Made by a program: the position numbers and the translations under genes
DNA from: Streptomyces cucumeris
GTDB lineage: Bacteria > Actinomycetota > Actinomycetes > Streptomycetales > Streptomycetaceae
Length of the DNA: 64,000 bases
Reading direction: 5' to 3'
Assembly: GCF_024295805.1 (NCBI RefSeq)
Contig: NZ_JANCLX010000008.1
Location: 129,944-193,943 of the forward strand
Notes under the pieces: model-generated
Told to the model about the DNA's origin: nothing
Seen by the model: only the letters and a program-made list of their open reading frames with translations
The model's database searches: none
In this document: positions 37,687-49,311 of the stretch, one piece after another
How positions within the stretch are numbered: position 1 is the first letter of the stretch
Layout: each line of letters opens with the position of its first letter

Positions 37687-38475
37687 TCATCGCACCGGGT
37701 GGCCCGCCCCGCGCAGCGCGTCCTTCACCTCGCTGATCCGCAGATCGCCGAAGTGGAAGACCGACGCGGCCAGCACCGCGTCCGCGCCCGCCGCGACGGC
37801 CGGGGGGAAGTGGGCCAGCTCGCCCGCGCCGCCGCTGGCGATGACCGGGATGGCGACATGCTTGCGGACCGCCTCGATCATGGCGGTGTCGTAGCCGTCC
37901 TTGGTGCCGTCGGCATCCATGGAGTTCAGCAGGATCTCGCCCGCGCCCAGTTCGGCCGCGCGGTGGGCCCATTCGACGGCGTCGATACCGGTGCCGCGGC
38001 GGCCGCCGTGGGTGGTGACCTCGTAGCCGGACGGGGTGACCGCGGCCGGTTCACCGCCGGCGCCGGGCACACAGCGGCGGGCGTCGACCGAGAGGACCAG
38101 GACCTGGCTGCCGAACCGTTCGGCGATCTCACGGATCAGCTCGGGGCGAGCGATGGCGGCGGTGTTGACACCGACCTTGTCCGCCCCGGCGCGCAGCAGC
38201 TTGTCGACGTCCTCGGGGGTGCGGACGCCGCCGCCGACCGTGAGCGGGATGAAGACCTGCTCGGCGGTGCGGCGGACGACGTCATAGGTGGTCTCACGGT
38301 TGCCGGAGGAAGCGGTGATGTCGAGGAACGTCAGCTCGTCCGCGCCCTCCTCGCCGTAGACCTTGGCCATCTCGACCGGATCGCCCGCATCGCGCAGGTT
38401 CTGGAAGTTGACCCCCTTGACGACCCGGCCGTTGTCGACGTCCAGGCAGGGGATGACTCGGACCGCGAGGGTCAT
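37687..38475 (-). CDS. hisF: Imidazole glycerol phosphate synthase cyclase subunit
   Basis: This 262-aa TIM barrel joins ammonia from HisH to PRFAR, giving imidazole glycerol phosphate and AICAR. The N-terminal [15 protein letters not shown] carries the catalytic Asp (D12), and the second Asp is in VLSVDARRC. Other segments are [15 protein letters not shown] and GGAGELAHF. There is a short insertion [22 protein letters not shown] after VDARRC, as in other actinobacteria. Its ATG overlaps the ridA stop (ATGA), so it is translationally coupled. Confidence 0.97.
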   Translation of the reverse strand: MTLAVRVIPCLDVDNGRVVKGVNFQNLRDAGDPVEMAKVYGEEGADELTFLDITASSGNRETTYDVVRRTAEQVFIPLTVGGGVRTPEDVDKLLRAGADKVGVNTAAIARPELIREIAERFGSQVLVLSVDARRCVPGAGGEPAAVTPSGYEVTTHGGRRGTGIDAVEWAHRAAELGAGEILLNSMDADGTKDGYDTAMIEAVRKHVAIPVIASGGAGELAHFPPAVAAGADAVLAASVFHFGDLRISEVKDALRGAGHPVR

Positions 38476-38882
38476 GGCTGTCGGGCTCCTCGGAATGCTT
38501 CCAGTTCGACTTCGACCAGGACGCGCGAGTCGACGAAGCCGGAGACCACGACGAGGGTCGCGGCCGGGCGCACGGCGTCGAACAGCTCCTTGTGGGCACG
38601 GCCCACCTCGTCCACGTCCCGGGCGTGGGTGATGAACATCCGGGTGCGGATGACGGATTCGACGCCCAGGTCGAACGGGGACAGCGCGTCCAGGGCGTGG
38701 CGGAAGGCGGCCATCGTCTGCTGGTACGGGTCGCCCTCGCCCTCCAGGACGCCGCGGTCGGCCAGCGGCATCGTCCCGCTGACGACCACCAGGTCACCGG
38801 CTTGCACGGCCCGTGCGAAGCCGATGGTCTCCTCCCACGGACTGTCGGTCTGGATCCGTCGTGCGATCTCGGGTGAGGTCAT
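38472..38882 (-). CDS. RidA-family protein
   Basis: This 136-aa protein has the RidA/YjgF trimeric fold: [37 protein letters not shown] and [16 protein letters not shown]. RidA hydrolyses reactive 2-aminoacrylate and related enamines to the keto acid. The usual catalytic Arg is expected at the RTRMF region. It is inserted between hisA and hisF with 4-nt overlaps on both sides, which ties its level to histidine synthesis. Its exact substrate here is unknown. ATG at 38882. Confidence 0.88.
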   Translation of the reverse strand: MTSPEIARRIQTDSPWEETIGFARAVQAGDLVVVSGTMPLADRGVLEGEGDPYQQTMAAFRHALDALSPFDLGVESVIRTRMFITHARDVDEVGRAHKELFDAVRPAATLVVVSGFVDSRVLVEVELEAFRGARQP

Positions 38883-39610
38883 GCGGATACCGCCTCCAAC
38901 GCCTCTTCCAGGGTGAACGCCTTGGCGTAGAGCGCCTTCCCGACGATGGCACCCTCGACGCCTTCCGGTACCAGGGTCGCAAGGGCGCGCAGGTCGTCGA
39001 GGGAGGAAACGCCGCCGGAGGCGACGACCGGCTTGTCCGTCGCCGCGCAGACATTGCGCAGCAGCTCCAGGTTGGGGCCCTGGAGGGTGCCGTCCTTGGC
39101 GATGTCGGTGACGACGTAACGGGCGCAGCCCTCGGAGTCCAGCCGTGCCAGGGTCTCGTACAGATCGCCGCCGTCCCGGGTCCAGCCGCGGCCGCGCAGG
39201 GTGGTGCCGCGTACGTCGAGGCCGACGGCGATGCGGTCGCCGTGCTCGGCGATGACCTTGGCGACCCACTCGGGGGTCTCCAGCGCCGCGGTGCCCAGGT
39301 TGACGCGGGTGCATCCGGTGGCGAGCGCGGCGGCCAGCGAGGCGTCGTCGCGGATACCGCCGGACAGCTCGACCTTCAGCTCCATGGCCGCGGCGACCTC
39401 GGCGATCACCCCGCGGTTGTCACCGGTGCCGAAGGCCGCGTCGAGGTCCACCAGGTGCAGCCACTCGGCGCCCGCCGCCTGCCAGGCGAGGGCGGCCTCC
39501 AGCGGGTCGCCGTACGACGTCTCGGAGCCGGACTCGCCGTGCACGAGACGGACGGCCTGGCCGTCCCGGACGTCGACGGCGGGGAGGAGTTCGAGGCGGT
39601 GCGTTGGCAT
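38879..39610 (-). CDS. priA: Bifunctional HisA/TrpF isomerase (PriA)
   Basis: This 243-aa TIM barrel isomerises ProFAR in histidine synthesis and, in Streptomyces, also PRA in tryptophan synthesis. Catalytic aspartates are D13 in [10 protein letters not shown] and D132 in VGLDVRG, equivalent to the two described for S. coelicolor PriA. Phosphate loops are SGG and ASGGVSS. The dual role is supported by the absence of trpF from the trp cluster in this window. It overlaps ridA by 4 nt. ATG at 39610. Confidence 0.95.
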   Translation of the reverse strand: MPTHRLELLPAVDVRDGQAVRLVHGESGSETSYGDPLEAALAWQAAGAEWLHLVDLDAAFGTGDNRGVIAEVAAAMELKVELSGGIRDDASLAAALATGCTRVNLGTAALETPEWVAKVIAEHGDRIAVGLDVRGTTLRGRGWTRDGGDLYETLARLDSEGCARYVVTDIAKDGTLQGPNLELLRNVCAATDKPVVASGGVSSLDDLRALATLVPEGVEGAIVGKALYAKAFTLEEALEAVSA

Positions 39611-39650
39611 GCGGGAACCTTACGGTGAGTGCTGAGCTGATGCGGGCCGG

Positions 39651-40292
39651 TCAGAGCGTGTCGAGCCAGTTGCGGAGCAGCCGCGCCCCGGCGTCGCCGG
39701 ACTTCTCGGGGTGGAACTGGGTGGCCCACAGCGGGCCGTTCTCCACGGCGGCGACGAACGGCTCGCCGTGGGTGGTCCAGGCGACCTTGGGGGCGGGCAT
39801 GGCCGGGTTGGCCACCTCCAGCTCCCAGGTGCGGACCGCGTAGGAGTGGACGAAGTAGAAGCGCTCGTCCGCGCCGACGCCGTCGAACAGCCGGGAGTCG
39901 GCCGGGGCCTTGACCGTGTTCCACCCCATGTGGGGGACGACGGGCGCATGCAGCCGCTCGACGGTGCCGGGCCACTCGTCCAGGCCCTCGGCCTCGACGC
40001 CGTGCTCGATACCGCGCTCGAACAGCACCTGCATACCGACGCAGATCCCCATCACGGGGCGGCCGCCGGAGAGGCGGCGGCCCACGATCCAGTCGCCGCG
40101 GGCACCGCGCAGCCCCTTCATACAGGCGGCGAAGGCGCCGACACCGGGGACCAGCAGACCGTCGGCGGTCATGGCCTTGTCGTAGTCACCGGTGATCTCG
40201 ACATCGGCGCCGACATGGGCGAGGGCGCGCTCGGCGGAGCGGACGTTGCCGAAGCCGTAGTCGAGGACGACGACCTTCGGGGCCGTGCTCAA
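39651..40292 (-). CDS. hisH: Imidazole glycerol phosphate synthase glutaminase subunit
   Basis: This 213-aa class I amidotransferase supplies ammonia to HisF. The nucleophile C84 is in [10 protein letters not shown], and the His-Glu pair is in QFHPEKSGD. It starts at TTG (40292), with GGAGG 7 nt upstream, inside the end of the preceding 54-aa gene. An in-frame CTG two codons earlier is less likely. The stop lies 40 nt upstream of priA. Confidence 0.95.
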   Translation of the reverse strand: MSTAPKVVVLDYGFGNVRSAERALAHVGADVEITGDYDKAMTADGLLVPGVGAFAACMKGLRGARGDWIVGRRLSGGRPVMGICVGMQVLFERGIEHGVEAEGLDEWPGTVERLHAPVVPHMGWNTVKAPADSRLFDGVGADERFYFVHSYAVRTWELEVANPAMPAPKVAWTTHGEPFVAAVENGPLWATQFHPEKSGDAGARLLRNWLDTL

Positions 40293-40449
40293 TTCCAGAC
40301 CTCCAGCCGCATGACGCCCGCCACCAGGGCCATCGAGGCGCCCAGGCTGAGCAGCACGATCACACCCTTGGGCAGCCCCTGCTTCACGAAGGAGACCACC
40401 CCGCCCAGCAGGAAGAGTCCCAGGACGATGAACGCGGTCGACGTCCCGT

Positions 40450-40453
<4 letters not shown>
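40289..40453 (-). CDS. Small membrane protein in the his operon
   Basis: This 54-aa protein has two hydrophobic stretches, residues 8-21 ([15 protein letters not shown]) and 28-46 ([19 protein letters not shown]), and ends RLEVWN. Its GTG overlaps the hisB stop (GTGA), and its stop overlaps the hisH TTG start, so it is embedded in the operon by translation coupling. No function is known. The position suggests membrane association or a coupling role for HisB-HisH, but it could only be a translational relay. Confidence 0.85.
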
Positions 40454-43468
<3,015 letters not shown>

Positions 43469-43489
43469 GCGATCAATTGTCTCAGACCC

Positions 43490-43526
43490 GATACGGCCGC
43501 CCTCCCCCCGTATCAGTCAGTGATAC
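43490..43526. promoter_or_regulatory. GATAC/GTATC palindrome cluster upstream of hisD
   Basis: A 6-bp inverted repeat GTATCA-GTCAG-TGATAC occupies 43510-43526, starting 42 nt upstream of the hisD GTG. A further GATACGG at 43490-43496 pairs with CCGTATC at 43508-43514. Three half-sites spaced 12-20 bp apart look like a cooperative operator, or alternative RNA hairpins in the his leader. No regulator is assigned. Confidence 0.45.
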
Positions 43527-43623
43527 GCACCGCCTAAGTTGACCCTGACCGTTGGCGTTCAACCGGTTACTCAGCGGGAATGTGGTCCGTACGGGGATAC
43601 GGAGAACAGGAGGGGACACGGCT

Positions 43624-45219
43624 GTGACCGAGCCGCACGATGGCGATCCGCCCCCGGGTCTCGATCTGACCACCGCCGAATGGGGTATGTGGCAGGCCTT
43701 CCGCAACGGCAGCACCCACGATCTGCGGACCTCCCACCCCCAGCGGAACGACCCCTCCGGCCCCTACGCCTGGGGTCCCGAGCGCAGTGTCCGGGCCCGG
43801 GTGGTGGCGCTGCTGCTGCTGGACGGACCTGCCGCCCAGCCGGGCCGGGTCGCGGCGCTGAAGCTGAACGGGGTGCACATCACCGGCACCCTGGACCTGG
43901 CCGGCGGTGTGATCAACCCGTATGTCGAGCTGAAGAACTGCCGCTTCGAGCGGGAGGTACTGCTCCCCGAATCGCATTTCGCCACCCTGCGCCTGGTGGG
44001 CTGCGCACTCCCCCGGCTGGAGGCGGCCCGGCTGCGCACCGAGGGCGATCTGCATCTGCCCCGGTGTGTCGTGGAGCACGGCATCCGGCTCACCGACGCC
44101 CACATAGGCACCGACTTACTCCTCAACCAGCTCATCGTGCGCCGGGACCGCCGCGGCATGTCGATCAGCGCCGACGGGCTGACCGTCGCCCAGGACTTCC
44201 AGGCCGACATGATCGAGTCGTACGGGGAGCTGAGCCTGCGCGGGGCACAGGTGGGCGTATCGCTCAGTCTGCGCGGCTCCCGGCTGCGCAACCCCTACGG
44301 CCGGCGGGCGCTGAACGCGCCGCAGCTGACCGTCGAGCGCAGCCTCTATCTGACCGGCGGCGGGATATCCGCCTACGGCCCCGGCTCCACCCCGGCCTAC
44401 GGCACCACCGACACCCCGACCCGCGGCACCCGGATCCAGCGCTTCGAATGCGAGGGCGGTATCCGTCTGGACGACGGGCGGATCGGTGACGCCATCGACT
44501 TCGACCAGGCCCGTTTCATCATGGAGAACGACCAGGAGCTGTCGCTGCGCCGGGTGCAGACCCCGGAGCTGCGGTTCGTCGGGGAGCGTCCGCAGCGCGG
44601 CCGGGTGATCCTCTCCGGCGCCCGGGTGGTCAACCTCGTCGACAAATCGGTGAGCTGGCCCGGCCCCGGCGGACTGACCATGGCGGGCTTCTCCTACGAG
44701 AACCTGATCCCGCGCGGCCACTTCCCGCTCACCCGGCGGCTGGAGTGGGTGGCCGCCGCGACCCCGGAGTACGCGCCCGAACCGTACGAGATGCTGGCCA
44801 ACTCGATGCGGGCCAGCGGGGAGGACGCGGACGCGCGCGAGGTGCTGCTCGCCAAGCAGCGCCGCCGCCGGGAGACGCTGCCGCTGGCCGGGAAGCTGTG
44901 GGGCTACCTCCAGGACTGGACGGTGGCCTACGGCTACCGCCCCGGCCGGGCCGCGGTGTGGATGGCGGTGCTGTGGGCGGTGGGTTCGGTGTTCTTCGCG
45001 CACAACCGCCCCGAGGCGCTGAAGGCCGGGGAATCCCCGCACTGGAACGCCTCGCTGTACACGCTCGACCTGCTGATCCCGGTGGTCAATCTGGGCCAGG
45101 ACGGCTACTGGAATCCCGGCGGTGCGGTGCAGTGGGCGGCCATCGTGATGATCCTGCTGGGGTGGGTGCTGGCGACCACGGTCGCCGCCGGTGCCTCCCG
45201 GCTATTGCGCCGCCAGTGA
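43624..45219 (+). CDS. Beta-helix repeat protein with C-terminal membrane anchor
   Basis: This 531-aa protein has no named function that I can assign. From about residue 80 to 380 it consists of repeating short strands (for example LKLNGVHITGTLDLAGGVIN and LSLRGAQVGVSLSLRGSRL) typical of a right-handed beta-helix. It ends with two transmembrane helices at about 463-480 and 503-525. It contains a TTA leucine codon at 44116-44118, which places translation under bldA control. GTG at 43624 has AGGAGG about 10 nt upstream. It diverges from hisD. Confidence 0.78.
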   Translation: MTEPHDGDPPPGLDLTTAEWGMWQAFRNGSTHDLRTSHPQRNDPSGPYAWGPERSVRARVVALLLLDGPAAQPGRVAALKLNGVHITGTLDLAGGVINPYVELKNCRFEREVLLPESHFATLRLVGCALPRLEAARLRTEGDLHLPRCVVEHGIRLTDAHIGTDLLLNQLIVRRDRRGMSISADGLTVAQDFQADMIESYGELSLRGAQVGVSLSLRGSRLRNPYGRRALNAPQLTVERSLYLTGGGISAYGPGSTPAYGTTDTPTRGTRIQRFECEGGIRLDDGRIGDAIDFDQARFIMENDQELSLRRVQTPELRFVGERPQRGRVILSGARVVNLVDKSVSWPGPGGLTMAGFSYENLIPRGHFPLTRRLEWVAAATPEYAPEPYEMLANSMRASGEDADAREVLLAKQRRRRETLPLAGKLWGYLQDWTVAYGYRPGRAAVWMAVLWAVGSVFFAHNRPEALKAGESPHWNASLYTLDLLIPVVNLGQDGYWNPGGAVQWAAIVMILLGWVLATTVAAGASRLLRRQ

Positions 45220-45253
45220 AGTGGAACGCGCGGGGCCATTAGGCTTACGCCCC

Positions 45254-45994
45254 GTGACCTCCGCGCGCCTTCCGCTCTTCCCGCTGAACACGGTGCTGTT
45301 CCCGGGGCTCGTCATGCCCCTGAACGTCTTCGAACAGCGGTACCGCTCCCTGATGCGCGATCTGTCGGCGCTTCCCGAGGACGCGCCGCGCCGGTTCGGG
45401 GTGGTCGCGATCCGGGACGGCCACGAGGTCGCGCCCAGCGCGCTCGGGCTCCCCGAGACCGTGACGCTGCCCGACCGCGGGCCCGCGTCGGGCTTCGGCC
45501 CCGACCCGGTGAAGTCGTTCTACCCGGTCGGCTGTGTCGCGGACGCGGCCACCATCCGGGAGCAGGAGGACGGCACCTTCGAGGTGCTGGCCACCGGCAC
45601 CACCCGGTTCGAACTGCTCTCGGTGGACTCCTCGGGCCCGTATCTGACCGCCGAGGTCAACGAGCTGGAGGAGGAACAGGGCGAGGGCGCCGGGGCGCTG
45701 GCCTCCGGGGTGGTGCGCGCGTTCCGCACGTATCAGAAGCGGCTCGCGGGGGCGCGGGAACGCACCCTGGCCGCCGAACAGGACCTGCCGGGCGAACCGT
45801 CCGTGCTCTCGTACCTGGTCGCGGCAGCCGCCGTGCTCGACACCCCGGCCAAACAGCGGCTCCTCCAGGCGCCGGACACCGCCAGCAGACTGGCCGAGGA
45901 GCTGAAACTCCTTCGCGCCGAGAGCGCGGTCATCGGTAAGCTCCCGTCGCTTCCGGCGGTCGATCTGACCCGCCGCCCGACCAGCCCCAACTGA
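45254..45994 (+). CDS. Lon substrate-binding (LON-N) domain protein
   Basis: This 246-aa protein has the N-terminal LON domain without the ATPase or protease parts: RLPLFPLNTVLFPGLVMPLNVFE at the start, then RFGVVAIRDG, and a C-terminal helical part SVLSYLVAAAAVLD. Bacterial stand-alone members are of unclear role; they may recognise substrates or unfolded proteins. GTG at 45254 is chosen from this conserved N-terminus. It is 34 nt after the beta-helix gene and 12 nt before ybaK on the same strand, so the three may form one transcript. Confidence 0.88.
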   Translation: MTSARLPLFPLNTVLFPGLVMPLNVFEQRYRSLMRDLSALPEDAPRRFGVVAIRDGHEVAPSALGLPETVTLPDRGPASGFGPDPVKSFYPVGCVADAATIREQEDGTFEVLATGTTRFELLSVDSSGPYLTAEVNELEEEQGEGAGALASGVVRAFRTYQKRLAGARERTLAAEQDLPGEPSVLSYLVAAAAVLDTPAKQRLLQAPDTASRLAEELKLLRAESAVIGKLPSLPAVDLTRRPTSPN

Positions 45995-46006
45995 CGCGCG
46001 AGAGAC

Positions 46007-46510
46007 ATGGCCAAGAAATCCAGGAAGAACTCCGCCGGAACCCCGGCCACCACCGCGCTCACCGCGGCGGGCACCCCGTTCACCCTGCACTCGTACACCC
46101 ATGACCCGGCGGCCCCGTCCTACGGCGAGGAGGCCGCGCAGGCGCTCGGGGTGGAGCCGGGCCGGGTCTTCAAGACCCTCATCGCCAGTGTGGACGACCG
46201 GCTGACCGTGGCGATCGTGCCGGTCTCCGCGTCACTGGACCTCAAGGCCCTGGCGACGGCGGTCGGCGGCAAACGCGCGGTGATGGCGGATCCGGCGGCG
46301 GCGGAGCGCACCACGGGCTATGTCCGCGGCGGGATCTCCCCGCTCGGCCAGCGCAAGCGGCTGCCCACGGCCCTGGACGCCTCGGCGGCCGGACATCCGA
46401 CGGTATGCGTCTCGGCGGGCCGCCGCGGTCTGGAGGTCGAGCTGTCCCCCACCGATCTGGCGGCGCTCACCGAGGCCGTGGTGGCCCCGATCGCACGTCA
46501 CGACGGATAG
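46007..46510 (+). CDS. ybaK: Cys-tRNA(Pro)/Cys-tRNA(Cys) deacylase, YbaK/EbsC type
   Basis: This 167-aa protein hydrolyses mischarged aminoacyl-tRNA, mainly Cys-tRNA(Pro). It shows the family pattern HSYTHDP, VEPGRVFKTLIASVDD with the conserved lysine, and YVRGGISPLGQRKRLPT. It is a free-standing editing protein in the cytoplasm. ATG at 46007 has GAGAG upstream. It is followed by a small hairpin directly after the stop. Confidence 0.94.
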   Translation: MAKKSRKNSAGTPATTALTAAGTPFTLHSYTHDPAAPSYGEEAAQALGVEPGRVFKTLIASVDDRLTVAIVPVSASLDLKALATAVGGKRAVMADPAAAERTTGYVRGGISPLGQRKRLPTALDASAAGHPTVCVSAGRRGLEVELSPTDLAALTEAVVAPIARHDG

Positions 46511-46526
46511 GGACCCGCGAGGGTCC
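46511..46526. terminator. Hairpin after ybaK
   Basis: GGACCC-GCGA-GGGTCC begins at the nucleotide after the stop codon. The 6-bp stem with a 4-nt loop lies between converging genes. Confidence 0.55.
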
Positions 46527-46549
46527 GGACGGGCGCGGGAGAGGCCGGA

Positions 46550-47218
46550 TCAGGCGCGGTGGATTCCCGCGCCCGGCAGCGGCTCGGGGTCGCGCGGGCC
46601 GAACAGCCCGGTGAGCGTCAGATGCACCACCATCGCCGCGACCGACCAGGACAGCAGGGCGCCCTTGGCGCGCAGCTTCAGCGGTCCGTCGAAGGCGACC
46701 CCCTTGCCGACCTCCTTGGCGTGCGCGGCGATGTCCGCGCTGGGGCCCAGCCATACGCCCAGCCGCCAGGCGATCACCGAGGCGAGCACCCCGCCCACGG
46801 CCAGTCCGATGACCAGCGCGATCCCGCCGTGCCGGAAGAGCAGGAAGACCACGAGCGCCGAGAGGGCACCGAAGGCCAGGGCGAGCAGCACGAACATCCC
46901 GTCCGCGCCGATGGCGTCCTCCGCCTCGGAGTTCTTCAGATAGACGGCGTTGTCCCCGGCCCAGACCAGCGGCACTCGCGGTGCCAGCCACAGCCACAGC
47001 AGGCCCAGCAGCACCCCTGACACCGCCACCGCGATGGCGACCAGCGACGCCTGCACCATCTCCGCCCGCAGCTCGGGGCCCGGCTCGGACGGGTCGCCGT
47101 GCTCGGTGCAGGCGGCAGGGTCAGGGTGTTCGGGGTGGTGCGGTTGTCCTGAGTGATGCGCCTCGGCGGACTCGTCGTGCGGCGAAGGCTGATCTTGTGG
47201 CGTCAACGGTGCGGTCAC
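46550..47218 (-). CDS. DUF2567 membrane protein
   Basis: This 222-aa protein has a hydrophilic His/Pro-rich N-terminus (residues 1-50), a transmembrane helix at about 57-76, two at about 108-124 and 129-148, and one at about 185-205. This arrangement and the actinobacterial distribution fit DUF2567; function is unknown. A conserved DNAVYLKNSEAEDAIGADG stretch sits between the first two helices. Start is GTG at 47218. It lies 59 nt downstream of the ABC permease gene on the same strand. Confidence 0.82.
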   Translation of the reverse strand: MTAPLTPQDQPSPHDESAEAHHSGQPHHPEHPDPAACTEHGDPSEPGPELRAEMVQASLVAIAVAVSGVLLGLLWLWLAPRVPLVWAGDNAVYLKNSEAEDAIGADGMFVLLALAFGALSALVVFLLFRHGGIALVIGLAVGGVLASVIAWRLGVWLGPSADIAAHAKEVGKGVAFDGPLKLRAKGALLSWSVAAMVVHLTLTGLFGPRDPEPLPGAGIHRA

Positions 47219-47277
47219 CCCGTCATCGTGCCAGGCGGACGGCGTACTTCGGTCGGCGGGAGGTCCGCTGCGGCGCG

Positions 47278-48135
47278 TCACCGCACGGCCGCCCGACGGT
47301 AGGCCCAGGTCGCGGCGGCGAGCGACACCACGGCCACCCCGGCACACACCCCGAGGTCGGCACCGACGGCCAGCCAGTCGGGCTGGGCGTCGAAGGACCG
47401 CGCCAGGGCCTCCACACCGTACGTCGACGGCAGCAGATCCCGCGCGTACGACACCACTTCCGGCATCCGCTCGGCAGGCAGCACTCCCAGCAGCAGCGCC
47501 GCCGACATGCCCAACTGCCCGCAGAGGGTGGCCAGTTCCTGGCGCGGGGCGAGCAGTCCCAGGGCCGCGCCGAGTCCGGCGAGCGCCGCGCCGGAGAGCG
47601 GGATCACCGCGGCGAGGATCCACAGGTGCGCCATCGGGAGCTGGAAGAGCACACTGCCCACCACGGCGGTGACGGCCGTCCCCGGCACGGTGAACGAGGC
47701 GTACGCGGCGGCCGCGCCGAGCACCACCGCGGAGGGCGGCACCGGCAGGGTGGCGTAGTGGTCGAGTCCGCCGCTCGCCCGTAGCTGCCCGAAGTACTGG
47801 GCCAGCAGGTTGAGCGCCACGAACGCCACGACCAGCACACTGGACCCGGCGACCACCGAGCGGGCCTCCGCTCCGCCGTCCACCACCCCGCGCATCAGGA
47901 CCATGATCCCGACGGACTGGAAGGTCGCCACGAACAGCAGCGGGATCCGGGCCACCCGGGCCCGGCTGAGCTGGGCCCGGTAGACCGCGACGAGGGCGGG
48001 GAACAGCCGCGCGCCGGCCGCCAGCGGGGCGGGCACGTCGGCGCCACCGGCCTCACCGGCCGGCGCGGCGGCCTTCGCCGGGGCGCTTCCCCCGGTGATG
48101 CCGGACGGCCTGGCCTGCGCGGGCACGACACTCAC
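47278..48135 (-). CDS. ABC-2 type transporter permease
   Basis: This 285-aa protein has six likely transmembrane helices from about residue 65 onward (FVATFQSVGIMVLMRGV and following). The first 40 residues are disordered. It pairs with the ATPase encoded upstream and forms an exporter. Substrate is unknown. Start is GTG at 48135, 76 nt after the ATPase stop. Confidence 0.88.
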   Translation of the reverse strand: MSVVPAQARPSGITGGSAPAKAAAPAGEAGGADVPAPLAAGARLFPALVAVYRAQLSRARVARIPLLFVATFQSVGIMVLMRGVVDGGAEARSVVAGSSVLVVAFVALNLLAQYFGQLRASGGLDHYATLPVPPSAVVLGAAAAYASFTVPGTAVTAVVGSVLFQLPMAHLWILAAVIPLSGAALAGLGAALGLLAPRQELATLCGQLGMSAALLLGVLPAERMPEVVSYARDLLPSTYGVEALARSFDAQPDWLAVGADLGVCAGVAVVSLAAATWAYRRAAVR

Positions 48136-48211
48136 GTTGTGCTGCTCCTCTTCACCGATGACGGCTTCGGTCGCCTCACGGACTTCACTACGGACGGGGT
48201 CGCGGTTGCGT

Positions 48212-49234
48212 TCACGCCTTCACCAGTCCCTGCGTCCCCTCCGCACGGCCGCCCAGCGCGAGGTACACATCCTCCAGGCTGGGGGTGGCGAGAGTGAAAT
48301 CGTCCAGCGCAGCGAAGGCGGGACCGCCGGTCACGGTGGCGATGGCGGCGCGCGCCGCGTCCGGGGCGAGCCGCAGCGTCCAGCGGCGCCCGGAGACCGC
48401 GTCGGCGGACTCCCGCAGCGCGGCGATCCCGGGGGCGTCCAGCGGTGGATCGGCGCGCCAGACCAGCTCCACCCGCACCTCGTCGGCGACCATCGCCTTC
48501 AGCCCGGCGGGGGTGTCGCAGGCGATCACCCGGCCGCGGTCCATCACCGCGACCCGGTCGAGCACGGTCTCGGCCTCGATGACGTTGTGGGTGACGAGCA
48601 GCACCGTCACACCGCGCTCGGCGCGCCGGCGGTCCACGGCGGCCCACACCGCCCGCCGGGCGACCGGGTCCATCCCGGTGGTGGGCTCGTCCAGCACCAG
48701 CAGCGGACGCTCCCCCACCAGGGCGGCGGCGACACACGCCAGCCGCCGCTGACCGCCGGAGAGCTTCTTCAGGGCACGTCCGGACAGCTCGCCGAGGCCC
48801 AGCTCCTCCATCACCGCGTCCCGCTCGGCGCGGGCCGCGCGGGCGTCGAGGCCGCGCAGCCGTGCCGTGGTCTCGGTGGCCAGGGCGACGGTCAGCTCGT
48901 CCAGCGCGGTGGAGTCCTGGCCCAGATAGCCCAGCAGCCGGGCGGCGCGCTCGGGGTGGCGGACCAGATCGTGGCCGAGCACCCGGACGGTGCCCTCGTC
49001 GGGCCGCAGGAGTCCGGTGAGCTGGCGGACCAGGGTGGACTTCCCGGCGCCGTTGGGTCCCAGCAGCCCGAAGACCTCACCGCGCGCCACGTCCAGGTCG
49101 ATACCGTCGCTGGCACGCACCGCCGGGGTGGCGGGGGTGCCGCGGCGTGCGCGCGCGGCGGGATAGGTCTTGACCAGGCCGCGCACGGTGCACACCACAT
49201 CGCCACTCGTCGCCTGTTTCGCGCCCGTCCTCAC
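48212..49234 (-). CDS. ABC transporter ATP-binding protein
   Basis: This 340-aa protein has Walker A GPNGAGKST at 59-67, Q-loop region near LGQDST, signature LSGGQ at 158-162, Walker B LLVLDEP at 178-184 and the H-loop histidine in VLLVTHN. The C-terminal extension after about 230 is the DrrA/CcmA-type regulatory part. It energises the permease encoded downstream. DrrA-like ATPases often belong to drug exporters, but no antibiotic genes are nearby. Start is GTG at 49234. Confidence 0.93.
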   Translation of the reverse strand: MRTGAKQATSGDVVCTVRGLVKTYPAARARRGTPATPAVRASDGIDLDVARGEVFGLLGPNGAGKSTLVRQLTGLLRPDEGTVRVLGHDLVRHPERAARLLGYLGQDSTALDELTVALATETTARLRGLDARAARAERDAVMEELGLGELSGRALKKLSGGQRRLACVAAALVGERPLLVLDEPTTGMDPVARRAVWAAVDRRRAERGVTVLLVTHNVIEAETVLDRVAVMDRGRVIACDTPAGLKAMVADEVRVELVWRADPPLDAPGIAALRESADAVSGRRWTLRLAPDAARAAIATVTGGPAFAALDDFTLATPSLEDVYLALGGRAEGTQGLVKA

Positions 49235-49311
49235 GAGCTATGAGGGTACGCGCCCAAACACCCGCTCCCGCCCTCGGGTCCCCTCACCGGGCGCCGCCGC
49301 GCACCGCACGT

